Below the pieces are notes generated by a model that ran no database searches, was not told where the DNA came from, and saw only the letters and a list, made by a program, of their open reading frames with translations. A DNA stretch of 64,000 nucleotides, taken from Pseudobutyrivibrio sp. ACV-2 (GTDB taxonomy: Bacteria; Bacillota; Clostridia; Lachnospirales; Lachnospiraceae). Shown piece by piece: positions 17,906 through 26,780 of this stretch; the stretch's first letter is position 1, and the number at the start of each line of letters is the position of its first letter. Position numbers and translations under genes: made by a program. The stretch is taken from assembly GCF_900107545.1 (NCBI RefSeq), contig NZ_FNQZ01000015.1, positions 1-64,000 on the forward strand, written 5' to 3'.

Positions 17906-17948
17906 CACAATTTGTGAAAAATATTTGAAATTAATTTTCAATAAGAGT

Positions 17949-17983
17949 GTGTGATAGTTGTGTGATAGTTTGTCTGCTAACAT
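17949..17983 (+). promoter_or_regulatory. Promoter with two TGTGAT hexamers in helical phase (copy 2 of 3)
   Basis: TGTGAT at 17950-17955 and 17961-17966, 11 bp apart, then exactly 11 bases to TAACAT (17978-17983) preceded by TGC. The layout is the same as at 16384-16418 and 57281-57315. It drives the lipoprotein gene at 18036. Confidence 0.6.
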
Positions 17984-18035
17984 ACGTATCAGGTTAGGAC
18001 AAATAAAACAATTCAAATAAAAAAGGAGAAAAAAG

Positions 18036-18968
18036 ATGAACAGGAGATTTGTTTCTAAGGTATTATGTTTGGCTTCTGTATCAACACTTGTTATCGGTAC
18101 TATGACAGGATGCGGTAGTTCCGAAAGTAAGGCAACATCAATCGCTCAGATTAAGGATGAGCTTGTTGCAAGTACTGGTGCTATGGCAGCTGAATCGGTT
18201 TTTTCTAGGGGAGTGTATGTAAATTATGCCAAGGACGCTGAGAATCCAGACAAGACGTATTTTTATGTATTCAATGGAGATGGAACAGGTAGCATAGAAG
18301 ATGGAGCTGCTGATACATCAAATTATTTTGAATACAAAATAGGAAAAAAGGATGTAACCTTCTATATCGGAAGTATTGATCCCATTGAAGAAAAATTTAC
18401 TGTTAAATCCAGTGAAGATGGGTATGTATACGGCTCTTTTGAAGACGGATTAGAATTAGTTTTTGAGCCGGTTTCAGATGTAGAGGTTGATTCATTTAAT
18501 GCAACAAATTATGTAAATGAACAAAATGGTCATGATTTTGTATATCACGATGCAAATGGCTGGAGCGTAAAGTATGATCCAGAAGTTATTACTGTAAATG
18601 CTGGTGGCCCAATGACAACATTTGTATATACAGCAGAGTCAGCTGGTACAAACATGATTACTGCAACCTATACTGTTGATAAGAACGCTGAGGAGTCTAT
18701 TAAGGAACTCGGCAAGGCTCTTGGCGACAAGGCTTTCTATACAGAGGGTATTTTCCCAGGAACAGAGGATGTTAAGGGATATTGGGTAGTACTCAATCCA
18801 GAAGAAGGTACTTCAGGCGGATACGTAACTGCAATGGCCAGAGACTACATGGAAGGTGCTCTGATATTTGAAATGGATGGTCATTTCGGGGAAGATGAAG
18901 AGAACAACATGCTTGTTTCTGATACTTTAGCTGGAATAGTTGATTCACTGACATTTGAGACAAAATAA
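18036..18968 (+). CDS. Lipoprotein of unknown function
   Basis: A 310-residue exported lipoprotein. The signal peptide ends in a lipobox with Cys26 (VIGTMTGCGSS). The mature part is acidic and rich in beta-type sequence, with a region of short repeats around GDGTGSIEDGA that is common in Lachnospiraceae surface lipoproteins, and a C-terminal half (HDFVYHDANGWSVKYDPEVI...) that resembles domains seen in uncharacterised exported proteins. I recognise no enzyme motif. GGAG lies 7 bases upstream of the ATG. It is a single-gene unit with its own special promoter and a terminator shared with the convergent flavoprotein gene. Confidence 0.85.
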   Translation: MNRRFVSKVLCLASVSTLVIGTMTGCGSSESKATSIAQIKDELVASTGAMAAESVFSRGVYVNYAKDAENPDKTYFYVFNGDGTGSIEDGAADTSNYFEYKIGKKDVTFYIGSIDPIEEKFTVKSSEDGYVYGSFEDGLELVFEPVSDVEVDSFNATNYVNEQNGHDFVYHDANGWSVKYDPEVITVNAGGPMTTFVYTAESAGTNMITATYTVDKNAEESIKELGKALGDKAFYTEGIFPGTEDVKGYWVVLNPEEGTSGGYVTAMARDYMEGALIFEMDGHFGEDEENNMLVSDTLAGIVDSLTFETK

Positions 18969-18978
18969 TTAAAAATAT

Positions 18979-19021
18979 AGGGGATGGCTTTCAAATCTTT
19001 CGAATGGAAGCCGTCCCCTTT
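18979..19021. terminator. Bidirectional terminator
   Basis: AGGGGATGGCTT and AAGCCGTCCCCT pair as 12-bp arms with one mismatch, followed by TTTT on the plus strand. It ends the lipoprotein gene and lies just after the stop of the convergent gene at 19042. Confidence 0.8.
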
Positions 19022-19041
19022 TAATTTAAAACTTAAACAAA

Positions 19042-19434
19042 TTAAAATGTCACTGTTCTAGGTGCTGAAGAGAACGATGAAAATGTTGCAGTAGCATTCT
19101 TGAAATAGAGTACTTCTGTGTTGTCATCTTCAGGTGAATACATCTGCTGAAGGCTTGGATAAGCGTCCAATAAGCTCTTCTTTGCCTCTATACGGTCGTC
19201 TCTGACTAATTCGCCAGATAAACGTACCCATTCACCCCCTGAAAAACCGCAGATTTCAACCTTTGGATTAGCCTGAATCTGTTTAGAAACATCTTTTGAT
19301 TTGCCTGTCTGGATATATAGCTTGTCTTCGAAGATATGAATTGTACCAAAAGGTCTTACACGTGGCTGATCTCCATCAACAGTAGCCAAAAAGTATGTTT
19401 CACATTTCTTTAAAAACTCAAAAACTTCTTTCAT
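19042..19434 (-). CDS. Pyridoxamine-5'-phosphate-oxidase-like flavoprotein
   Basis: A 130-residue split-barrel protein of the PNPOx-like superfamily, which binds FMN or related cofactors. Recognisable parts are the start MKEVFEFLKKCETYFLATVD, then DQPRVRPFGTIHIFEDKLYI, GKSKDVSKQIQANPKVEICG and the terminal ATATFSSFSSAPRTVTF. Members of this subgroup are general stress or redox proteins and not true PNP oxidases. GGAGG lies 7 to 10 bases upstream of the ATG. Monocistronic. Confidence 0.85.
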   Translation of the reverse strand: MKEVFEFLKKCETYFLATVDGDQPRVRPFGTIHIFEDKLYIQTGKSKDVSKQIQANPKVEICGFSGGEWVRLSGELVRDDRIEAKKSLLDAYPSLQQMYSPEDDNTEVLYFKNATATFSSFSSAPRTVTF

Positions 19435-19583
19435 AAAAAATTAACCTCCTCTTGATTAATTGTACACAATTGAATGATACTACTAAAAATAAAATTAGTC
19501 TATAGTCAAAAGAAAAATTTGTAAAAATGGTTAATTTGCTTATTGTGTTGAGCCTAAAACACATGTGATGGTAGAATTGTAGT

Positions 19584-20072
19584 ATGACTGAAGAAAGAAG
19601 AAATAATAGAGAATTTAATAACGCTTTAGGTAATTTTATTAATGATGCCGCTGCAGGTGGTGCAGTGCGCCATTTAGCGGATTTAGGTCATTCTATAAGC
19701 GAAATAGCAGAGGAGTTGGACTATCCTATATCAAAGGAAAAAATTGCAGGGTATATGTGGGAACATTTCATAAATACAGGCAAAATTACCCTTGAGGAAC
19801 CGAAAGAAACTTATGAAAAGGCTACTTTTGTAAAGGAGCAGGACGCTTTCGGTAAGGTTAGCTTCCGAAGAGTCATAGAAAAGGTGGATAATTCCCACCG
19901 TAAATACGTTATTTGCGATTATGGGATAGCACTTTATAAAAATAGCCCTGAATTTTTAAAATGGCTAAATGGCCTTCAGGAGCAGGATAGAGAGTATATT
20001 AAGCTAATGCCATGGCCTCTAAAGCCTGTGTATCATGAGTTGGATGAAAGGATGAAGAGGATACAAAAATGA
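19584..20072 (+). CDS. Hypothetical protein with a possible helix-turn-helix region
   Basis: A 162-residue soluble protein that I do not recognise. Residues about 25-70 (HLADLGHSISEIAEELDYPI, then KIAGYMWEHFINTGKI) have the spacing of a helix-turn-helix. The rest is charged. Upstream of the ATG the ribosome binding site is weak. It is followed after 95 bp by a radical SAM gene in the same direction, so the two may be a unit. It has no membrane segment or signal peptide. Confidence 0.7.
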   Translation: MTEERRNNREFNNALGNFINDAAAGGAVRHLADLGHSISEIAEELDYPISKEKIAGYMWEHFINTGKITLEEPKETYEKATFVKEQDAFGKVSFRRVIEKVDNSHRKYVICDYGIALYKNSPEFLKWLNGLQEQDREYIKLMPWPLKPVYHELDERMKRIQK

Positions 20073-20166
20073 TTGCAAAAACAGTGTCTTGGAATTATAA
20101 TAGGTTTCGCGTAATAAATTAGCGCACAATGCAAATGCTAAATAAAGATTTAGAAGGTTATTAGAA

Positions 20167-21258
20167 ATGGGAAAAGAGTTTGATATTCAATCTTACATGA
20201 CTGCAGGTGTAGAGCGAGTGGTGAAGGATTCACTTCGTGCAACTTTAAAGAACCCTGCAGAGAGTGTATTCATGGCAAAGTTTGCCATGGCAACAAAAAA
20301 AGCGTCAGATATTAGAAAGAAACACAAGGATGAAGGGCTAAATGTTCCCCCATTTTTGATTGCATCTATCACAAGTAATTGTAATTTACACTGTGCAGGT
20401 TGCTATTCCAGAGAAAATGAAGCAACAAAGGATTGTGAGCCGGTTAATCAGCTTAGTGATGAGCAATGGCTAGACATTTTTAACGAGGCGGAGGAGCTTG
20501 GAGTAAGCTTTATCCTGCTTGCAGGTGGCGAACCTCTTCTTAGAAAGGGGGTAATTAAGGCTGCTGCTAAAAAGCCTAATATTTTATTCCCTATATTTAC
20601 AAATGGCGTATTTATAAGTGATGAGTATTTTGAACTCTTCAACAAAAATAGAAATCTTGTTCCAATCATGAGTATTGAGGGCCATAAAGAGGCTACAGAT
20701 AGTCGCCGTGGAGAGGGAATCTATGACAAGCTTATAGCCAACATGGAGGCTTTTAAGAAAAAGAGCCTGATTTTTGGAAACTCAGTAACAGTAACCACAG
20801 AAAACTTTGATGATGTATTATCAGATGATTTTGTATCAATGCTTCAGGGTTATGGTGGAAAGGCAATTATTTACGTAGAATATGTGCCGGTTTCTGAGGA
20901 AAGCAAGGATTTGGCTTTAAGCGAAGAACAGGAAGAGAAGCTTAGGGAAAGAATAGCCCAACTTCGAGAAGATTACGAGGATATGGTATTTATTTCATTC
21001 CCAGGAGATGAAAAATCCTCTGGCGGATGCGTTGCTGCAGGTCGTGGATTCTTCCATATCAATTCACATGGTGGTGCAGAGCCATGTCCATTCTCACCAT
21101 TTTCAGATACAAATGTAGTGGAAAATGGTCTAGAAGGGGCTATTTCATCACGTTTGTTTAAGATCCTTCAGGATGGAGATATCCTAAAGGATGACCATGT
21201 AGGTGGCTGTGTGTTGTTTGAAAAACGTAGCCAGGTACAGGCAATTTTAAATGCTTAA
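20167..21258 (+). CDS. Radical SAM protein
   Basis: A 363-residue radical SAM enzyme. The CxxxCxxC cluster motif is CNLHCAGC near residue 76-83, followed by the glycine-rich AGGEPLLR and the GNSVTVTTENFDD strands of the TIM barrel. The C-terminal half has further cysteines (GGCVAAGRGF, EPCPFSPF, GGCVLFE) that may hold an auxiliary cluster. Product and substrate are unknown; similar proteins are annotated only as radical SAM family in clostridia. The start ATG has GAAGG close upstream. A hairpin terminator follows. Confidence 0.9.
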   Translation: MGKEFDIQSYMTAGVERVVKDSLRATLKNPAESVFMAKFAMATKKASDIRKKHKDEGLNVPPFLIASITSNCNLHCAGCYSRENEATKDCEPVNQLSDEQWLDIFNEAEELGVSFILLAGGEPLLRKGVIKAAAKKPNILFPIFTNGVFISDEYFELFNKNRNLVPIMSIEGHKEATDSRRGEGIYDKLIANMEAFKKKSLIFGNSVTVTTENFDDVLSDDFVSMLQGYGGKAIIYVEYVPVSEESKDLALSEEQEEKLRERIAQLREDYEDMVFISFPGDEKSSGGCVAAGRGFFHINSHGGAEPCPFSPFSDTNVVENGLEGAISSRLFKILQDGDILKDDHVGGCVLFEKRSQVQAILNA

Positions 21259-21274
21259 AATACACTGTAAGTAA

Positions 21275-21298
21275 AAGGCGCCTTCTGGCGTCTTTTTG
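21275..21298 (+). terminator. Terminator of the radical SAM gene
   Basis: AAGGCGCC-TTCT-GGCGTCTT gives an 8-bp stem with one G-T pair, running into TTTTTGTTTT. It lies 16 bases after the stop codon. Confidence 0.8.
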
Positions 21299-21371
21299 TT
21301 TTATGGTTCACATAATTAATACAAAGATGTTGTACAATTTAGTTGTTGATAGGGCAATTTTGAGGTAGTTT

Positions 21372-24300
21372 ATGGTTCAGAGAACGTTTTTTATAAAAAA
21401 TACAACTGAGATTTATAGCATGACTGCAAGTATTCTTGCAATGCCTGAGTACAGACGGGCGAAATCCGTCTTGGGAGTCGTATATTCTTGCTGTATACCT
21501 ATAAATGTAACAGGTGCATACATAAGTATTATTAATCATAAACTAGATAAGGTGAAGATGGCGGGAATTTCCGTCATTGGAAGTAGAAAATCATGGAAAG
21601 ACAAGGGGCTAACTTTGTCTTTTTGTTTTTTTGAGAATTCGAATGTTCAGGTAATGTCATTTTCTCAAGATAAATATAATGATGATGAAGTAATTGAGAA
21701 AATGAATAAATTTATTCATGAAAATAATAATATAAAGGCGGTTTTTTGCTATCCTTCAGGCTTATCTGTGGATTTCACCAGAGTTCTGGAGGGAATTTCG
21801 CAAACAGATCCTAATATCATATATTTTGGTGCATTCGCCTCTACCAGGGATTTTTTTAGTCCTGAAGATTTTAAGTCAGATGATGATGTAGAAGAAGGAA
21901 ATGCAAGCCATTTTGTAGTAATTGATGAAGATAGTAAGGTGCCGGAAAGTTATTCTATATGTGACAGAACCATTACTAATGGCTATGTTTTTGCTGTAAT
22001 CACAAGTGATGTTTTGTCTGTTGTTGGAAAGCATATACTTGGCTGGAAGAAGATTGGAAAACCGCTAAATATCACTGGTGGCAGAGAGACCTTTGACAAG
22101 GGAAATGCTGTTATTACGGAAATTGATAATATGCCTGCAGTAGACGTATATAAAAAGTATCTTGATGTAGAGTCAGACGAATTTTTTATGGATAATGTGT
22201 GCGAGTTTCCTTTTGTACTTGAGCGTGAAGGGATTTCTACTGCCAGAGTTCCTACAAAGGTGGGAAGCAAAGGTGATTTATATTTTAATGGCGATATTAG
22301 AAGTACAGATGAAATCACCCTATCTTATGCGGATCCCTCGGAACTACTGAAGCTGACTCAGCTTGTTTCAAGCGAATTAAAAAAAATGAAGCCGGAGGCG
22401 ACTTTTACTGTTATATGTCTGAACCGTTATCATTTTTTAGGAAAATTGGAAGCTAAAGAGCTAGAGTACATTTCTACTATATCAGACAATATGGTTTTTG
22501 CTTTTGGTGGAAGTGAGATTTTAAAACGTGGTAATAAAGGCGGCGTATTTAATAGTGTTTTAGCAACAATTGTTTTAACAGAAGGTGAATTTGAACAAGT
22601 AGAAGAAGAACAGATAATTGACGAAGAAGCGCTTCATAAGGGGGCAAAGCCCTTCTCAGAACGATTATTTACAATTATAGATAGGACTTTAGCGGAATTA
22701 GAGGATGCCAAGGAGCAGGCTGAAGCCGCGAGCAAGTCAAAATCTGCATTTCTCTCGAATATGTCTCATGAAATCAGGACTCCAATTAATGCAATTTTAG
22801 GCATGAATGAGATGATTTTGAGGGAATCTAAAGAGAAGGAAATAAAACATTATGCTGAGGCAATAAGAAGTTCTGGCCATAATTTGCTTGGAATCATAAA
22901 TAATGTCCTTGATTTTTCAAAAATTGAAGTGGGTAAAATGGATATTATGCCGGTAGAATACGAACTGGCCTCGCTTTTGAATGATTTGGTTACCATGGTC
23001 AAATCAAGAGCGGAGGAAAAGGGCCTTTCAATTCGTGTAAATATAGACCAAAACATTCCCCATATTTTATATGGTGATGAAATTAGAATAAAACAGATAG
23101 TAACAAATATTTTGACAAATGCAGTGAAATATACAGAAAAAGGTGGCATTGTGCTGTCTGTGAAGCTCAGCAAGAACCCTGATAATGAATCAGACGATTG
23201 TTTTGTACATTCAAATGAGAGATGCTCACTGAATAAAACGGCTGTGCTTGAATTTTCTGTTGAAGATACTGGCATTGGAATTAAGAAGGAAGACCTTTCA
23301 AGATTATTTAATTCATTTGAAAGGGTAGATGAGAAAATAAACAGAACAATCGAAGGTACTGGTCTTGGTATAGCTATCACAGAAAGTTTATTACAGCTTA
23401 TGGGTAGTAAGCTTATAGTTGAAAGCGATTATGGAATAGGATCGAGATTTTATTTTTATCTGAAGCAGAAAATAGTGGATTATGCGCCTATAGGAAACTT
23501 TGAGGAGGCATTGAAACGCTCCCTAAATACAAAATCTGTTTATCACGAAAAATTTGTAGCTCCTGCCGCTTATATTTTGGTGGTGGATGATACAGAAATG
23601 AACTTAAATGTTATTACAAATCTGCTTAAACGGACAAAAATTCAGATAGATACTGTGTTGAGTGGGTTCGAATGTCTGGAAATCACTAAAGATAAAAAGT
23701 ATGACATAATATTTTTAGATCATCGTATGCCTCAGATGGATGGTATAGAGTGCCTTAAGTTGTTGAAAAGTGATAGTTCAGGAATTAATATTCATACGCC
23801 AGTAATTGCACTTACCGCAAATGCGATATCTGGAGCGCGAGAAATGTATTTGGATGCGGGATTTAATGATTATCTTACAAAGCCTATAGATTCAGAGACC
23901 TTAGAGGAGTCTATTGCAAAATATTTACCTAAGGAATTGCTGCTTTCTCCTGATTTATTTGAAGATGATGAGAAGGATACTGATATACCAGATTGGGTTG
24001 ATGAATTACCATTTGTGGATTCAATTGTAGGAATAAATAATTGTGGCTCTGTAAAATCCTATATTCAAGCTCTTACAGCCTACATGGATGCGGTAGACGA
24101 TATTCAGACTACTACAAAACAATGTCTTGAAACTGGAGATATAAAAAATTATACAATTAAGGTTCATGCATTAAAAAGCTCTTCAAGAATAATAGGTGCA
24201 GAGAGAATTGGAGCTTTAGCCGAAAAGCTTGAGACTGCCGGTGATAGTAATGACATAGATACAATCAATAAATATACGGGACAATTATTGAGTTTTCATA

Positions 24301-24566
24301 GTACATTAGGGTATGTTTTGAAGGAATACTTGAAAAATGATGAATTGGATGAAGGAAAACTTGAAATTTCTGTGAACAAAATGCAGGAAGCCTACGATAC
24401 TATACGAGAATTATGTGAAATGTTTGATTATGATACAATAGAGATGGTAATAAAATCTCTAGAGGAGTACAGTATACCTATAGAGTTGAAAGAAAAACAC
24501 AATGAGCTACTTGTAGCGTTTAGAAATTCAGACTGGGATAACATGGCAAGATTGACAGAAAGGTAA
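21372..24566 (+). CDS. FIST-domain hybrid histidine kinase
   Basis: A 1064-residue soluble sensor kinase. The first ~390 residues form FIST N and C domains (for example CYPSGLSVDFTRVLEGISQT, IYFGAFASTRDF, GYVFAVITSDVL and a terminal FAFGGSEILKRGNKGG), a sensor module linked in other bacteria to small ligands or nitric oxide. A short coiled coil leads to the HisKA domain with phospho-accepting His466 (MSHEIRTP), then an HATPase domain (LTNAVKYTEKGG, VEDTGIGI, EGTGLGIAI). A receiver follows with Asp783 (IIFLDHRMPQMDG), and the C-terminus is an HPt domain with His932 (KVHALKSSSRI). It has no membrane segments. It is followed 5 bp later by a response regulator gene, so they act together. Confidence 0.93.
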   Translation: MVQRTFFIKNTTEIYSMTASILAMPEYRRAKSVLGVVYSCCIPINVTGAYISIINHKLDKVKMAGISVIGSRKSWKDKGLTLSFCFFENSNVQVMSFSQDKYNDDEVIEKMNKFIHENNNIKAVFCYPSGLSVDFTRVLEGISQTDPNIIYFGAFASTRDFFSPEDFKSDDDVEEGNASHFVVIDEDSKVPESYSICDRTITNGYVFAVITSDVLSVVGKHILGWKKIGKPLNITGGRETFDKGNAVITEIDNMPAVDVYKKYLDVESDEFFMDNVCEFPFVLEREGISTARVPTKVGSKGDLYFNGDIRSTDEITLSYADPSELLKLTQLVSSELKKMKPEATFTVICLNRYHFLGKLEAKELEYISTISDNMVFAFGGSEILKRGNKGGVFNSVLATIVLTEGEFEQVEEEQIIDEEALHKGAKPFSERLFTIIDRTLAELEDAKEQAEAASKSKSAFLSNMSHEIRTPINAILGMNEMILRESKEKEIKHYAEAIRSSGHNLLGIINNVLDFSKIEVGKMDIMPVEYELASLLNDLVTMVKSRAEEKGLSIRVNIDQNIPHILYGDEIRIKQIVTNILTNAVKYTEKGGIVLSVKLSKNPDNESDDCFVHSNERCSLNKTAVLEFSVEDTGIGIKKEDLSRLFNSFERVDEKINRTIEGTGLGIAITESLLQLMGSKLIVESDYGIGSRFYFYLKQKIVDYAPIGNFEEALKRSLNTKSVYHEKFVAPAAYILVVDDTEMNLNVITNLLKRTKIQIDTVLSGFECLEITKDKKYDIIFLDHRMPQMDGIECLKLLKSDSSGINIHTPVIALTANAISGAREMYLDAGFNDYLTKPIDSETLEESIAKYLPKELLLSPDLFEDDEKDTDIPDWVDELPFVDSIVGINNCGSVKSYIQALTAYMDAVDDIQTTTKQCLETGDIKNYTIKVHALKSSSRIIGAERIGALAEKLETAGDSNDIDTINKYTGQLLSFHSTLGYVLKEYLKNDELDEGKLEISVNKMQEAYDTIRELCEMFDYDTIEMVIKSLEEYSIPIELKEKHNELLVAFRNSDWDNMARLTER

Positions 24567-24571
24567 AAATT

Positions 24572-25339
24572 ATGGAAAAAAATATTCTTTTCATCAGTCA
24601 AGGTTCGACATTTATGGTTGAAGCAATCTCGAAAAACCTGTTTGAAGCAGGTTTTAGAGTCATTCCCTGTAGTCCAACCACTACAGATTTGAAGAGTCAT
24701 GCTGATGATTCCGAAATTTATCTGTTCTATCTTGGAAATTATTTAGATGATATTAAAGAACCATTGGTATTTTTGAAAGATGTATGCATTGAAAAAGAAA
24801 AATGCTTGAATATAATAGGCGATGCAGGGGAATTGGATACATTTAAGCGAACTATTCCAGAACATCTCATAGATAATATTTTCAGCAGACCACTGGATGT
24901 AAAACGCCTTGTGGACATTTTAGATGATATAGCTCAGAAAAATGATGAGAATAGTCGTAAGAAGAGTATCTTACTGGTAGATGATGATCCTACATTTTTG
25001 CGCATGGTAAAAGAATGGCTTTCCGAGAGCTATCGTGTAACCATGGTTAATTCTGGAATGCAGGCTATTACCTACATTGCTAAAAATATACCAGATTTAA
25101 TACTCTTAGATTATGAAATGCCAGTGACTACAGGGCCTCAGGTTTTAGAAATGATCAGGAGTGAGGCCACCTCAGAGCAAATTCCAGTTATCTTTTTGAC
25201 AGGTAAAGGTGACAAGGAAAGCGTAACAAAGGTGTTATCTCTTAAGCCAGAGGGATATATACTAAAGACTGTCGGAAAGGATAAACTTTTATCCCAAATT
25301 GGAGATTTTTTTGAAAGCCGCAAGGCTAAAAGATATTAA
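24572..25339 (+). CDS. Response regulator with degenerate and intact receiver domains
   Basis: A 255-residue protein with two receiver-type domains and no output domain. The C-terminal one (about residues 130-250) is complete: acidic pocket VDDDP, phosphorylation site Asp180 (LILLDYEMPV), then VIFLTGKGD and the late lysine in YILKTVGKD. The N-terminal one (about residues 1-115) has the fold pattern but no clear acidic pocket and no Asp phosphosite. It lies immediately after the hybrid kinase gene and probably receives phosphate from its HPt. Such stand-alone receivers act as relays or bind a protein partner. Confidence 0.9.
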   Translation: MEKNILFISQGSTFMVEAISKNLFEAGFRVIPCSPTTTDLKSHADDSEIYLFYLGNYLDDIKEPLVFLKDVCIEKEKCLNIIGDAGELDTFKRTIPEHLIDNIFSRPLDVKRLVDILDDIAQKNDENSRKKSILLVDDDPTFLRMVKEWLSESYRVTMVNSGMQAITYIAKNIPDLILLDYEMPVTTGPQVLEMIRSEATSEQIPVIFLTGKGDKESVTKVLSLKPEGYILKTVGKDKLLSQIGDFFESRKAKRY

Positions 25340-25362
25340 ATAATATATTTTTAATAATACAG

Positions 25363-25402
25363 AACATGCTTTATTTGTAGAGAATAAAGCATGTTTTTTA
25401 TT
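25363..25402 (+). terminator. Terminator after the response regulator
   Basis: AACATGCTTTATT and AATAAAGCATGTT are perfect 13-base arms with a 7-base loop, followed by TTTTTATTATTT. It separates the signalling pair from the GntR operon. Confidence 0.93.
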
Positions 25403-25427
25403 ATTTCAATAATTTTCAGAAAATAGC

Positions 25428-25477
25428 TTGACGTAATGGGGTATTGGTGCTATGGTTAATTACACAAGTAATTAACC
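25428..25477 (+). promoter_or_regulatory. Promoter with palindromic GntR operator
   Basis: TTGACG (25428-25433), a 17-base spacer and TATGGT (25451-25456). GGTTAATTAC-ACAA-GTAATTAACC (25454-25477) is a perfect 10-bp inverted repeat that overlaps the -10 and start region. It lies 24 bases before the GntR gene, so it is very likely that regulator's own operator. Confidence 0.8.
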
Positions 25478-25500
25478 GATGAAGTATAGGAGGTGTGAAC

Positions 25501-25869
25501 TTGTTAGAGAATCTTGGGGAAGATAAATCAATATATATCCAAATCAGTGAAATGATAGAGGATGAAATTTTAAGGGACATTTTAATTGAAGAGGAGCAGG
25601 TACCTAGTACAACAGAGCTTTCCAAATTTTATAAGATTAATCCTGCCACGGCTGCTAAGGGAATAAATCTACTTGTAGATAAGGGTATCTTATATAAGAA
25701 AAGAGGTATAGGAATGTTTGTAAATGAAGGTGCAAAGGAGAGAATCCAGCAATCCAGAAAGAGTAGTTTTTATGAAAACTATGTCAAAAAGATAATCAGT
25801 GAGGCAAAACTTATTGGTATCGACAAGGCTGAATTGAAAAAGATGATTGATGAGAGCTTAGACTTATAG
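25501..25869 (+). CDS. GntR-family transcriptional regulator, YtrA subfamily
   Basis: A 122-residue short GntR regulator. The winged helix fills the first 75 residues (IYIQISEMIEDEIL, then VPSTTELSKFYKINPATAAKGINLLVDKGILYKKRGIGMFV), and only a short helical tail follows, which is the YtrA pattern. Start is taken as TTG at 25501: AGGAGG ends 7 bases before it, whereas the in-frame GTG at 25495 overlaps that site. It heads an operon with an ABC transporter, two membrane proteins and a CPBP protease, as YtrA regulators do. It should repress this operon through the palindrome just upstream. Confidence 0.9.
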   Translation: MLENLGEDKSIYIQISEMIEDEILRDILIEEEQVPSTTELSKFYKINPATAAKGINLLVDKGILYKKRGIGMFVNEGAKERIQQSRKSSFYENYVKKIISEAKLIGIDKAELKKMIDESLDL

Positions 25870-25901
25870 TAGGCAGTGTTATAAGAGAAAAGGAGAGATA
25901 T

Positions 25902-26780
25902 ATGGGAACTTTAGTTGGAAGAAATATCGTTAAAACATACGGAAAAGATACGGTGTTGAAAAATGTAGATGTAGAAATTGAGACTGGAAAAATCTATGGG
26001 CTAATCGGAAGAAACGGCGCTGGAAAAACCACTCTTTTATCAGTTCTAACTGCACAGAATCCTATAGATGAAGGAACTGTTACCTTGGATGGAGAGCCAG
26101 TATGGGAAAATGAGAAAGCACTTTCAAGAATCTGTTATTCAAGAGAAATATCCAGTGTAACTCTTTTTGGACCAAATACACTTAGGGTAAAAGATTATTT
26201 AAAACTTGGTAAGACCTTTTACAAAAATTGGGATAAAGATTACGCCGATGAATTGATAAAGCTTTTCAACCTGGATGTGAAAAAACGTGTTAGCAAGCTA
26301 TCTAAGGGTATGCTTTCAGCATTAACAATTATTATCGCAATGGCCAGCAAGGCAGAAATAACAATTTTAGATGAGCCAGTGGCAGGTCTTGATGTAGTGG
26401 CCAGAGAAGAGTTTTACAAGCTTGTAATTGATGAATACTCTGAGACAGGACGCACCTTCATTATAAGTACCCACATTATCGAAGAAGCGGCTAACCTATT
26501 TGAAAAAGTAATCATTATTGATGATGGACAGGTGATTATCGAGGAAAATACCGAGGAGCTGTTAAACAGAGCTTATAGAGTAAGTGGTGAAAATTTTGTA
26601 GTGGATAATGCGGTACAAGGATTTAAGGTATATCATCCTGAATCTATAGGAAGAAATAAGGTAGTAACTGTATTGGCAGATAGGCCAATAAATAGTTTTG
26701 GTGAGTCAGTGCAGGTAGAACCTGTTTCATTACAAAATCTGTTTTATGCTATGTGCGTGGATGGCAAGAAGGAGGCATAA
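25902..26780 (+). CDS. ABC transporter ATP-binding protein
   Basis: A 292-residue ABC ATPase of the YtrB type. Walker A is GRNGAGKTT (residues 36-44), the signature is KLSKGMLSAL, a variant of LSGGQ, and Walker B is ITILDEPVAGLD, followed by the switch His in ISTHIIEEA. A C-terminal domain of 70 residues follows the usual ATPase core. The stop codon overlaps the start of the next gene (TAATG), showing coupling with the permease. The substrate is unknown; related operons are linked to envelope stress and antimicrobial peptides. Confidence 0.92.
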   Translation: MGTLVGRNIVKTYGKDTVLKNVDVEIETGKIYGLIGRNGAGKTTLLSVLTAQNPIDEGTVTLDGEPVWENEKALSRICYSREISSVTLFGPNTLRVKDYLKLGKTFYKNWDKDYADELIKLFNLDVKKRVSKLSKGMLSALTIIIAMASKAEITILDEPVAGLDVVAREEFYKLVIDEYSETGRTFIISTHIIEEAANLFEKVIIIDDGQVIIEENTEELLNRAYRVSGENFVVDNAVQGFKVYHPESIGRNKVVTVLADRPINSFGESVQVEPVSLQNLFYAMCVDGKKEA

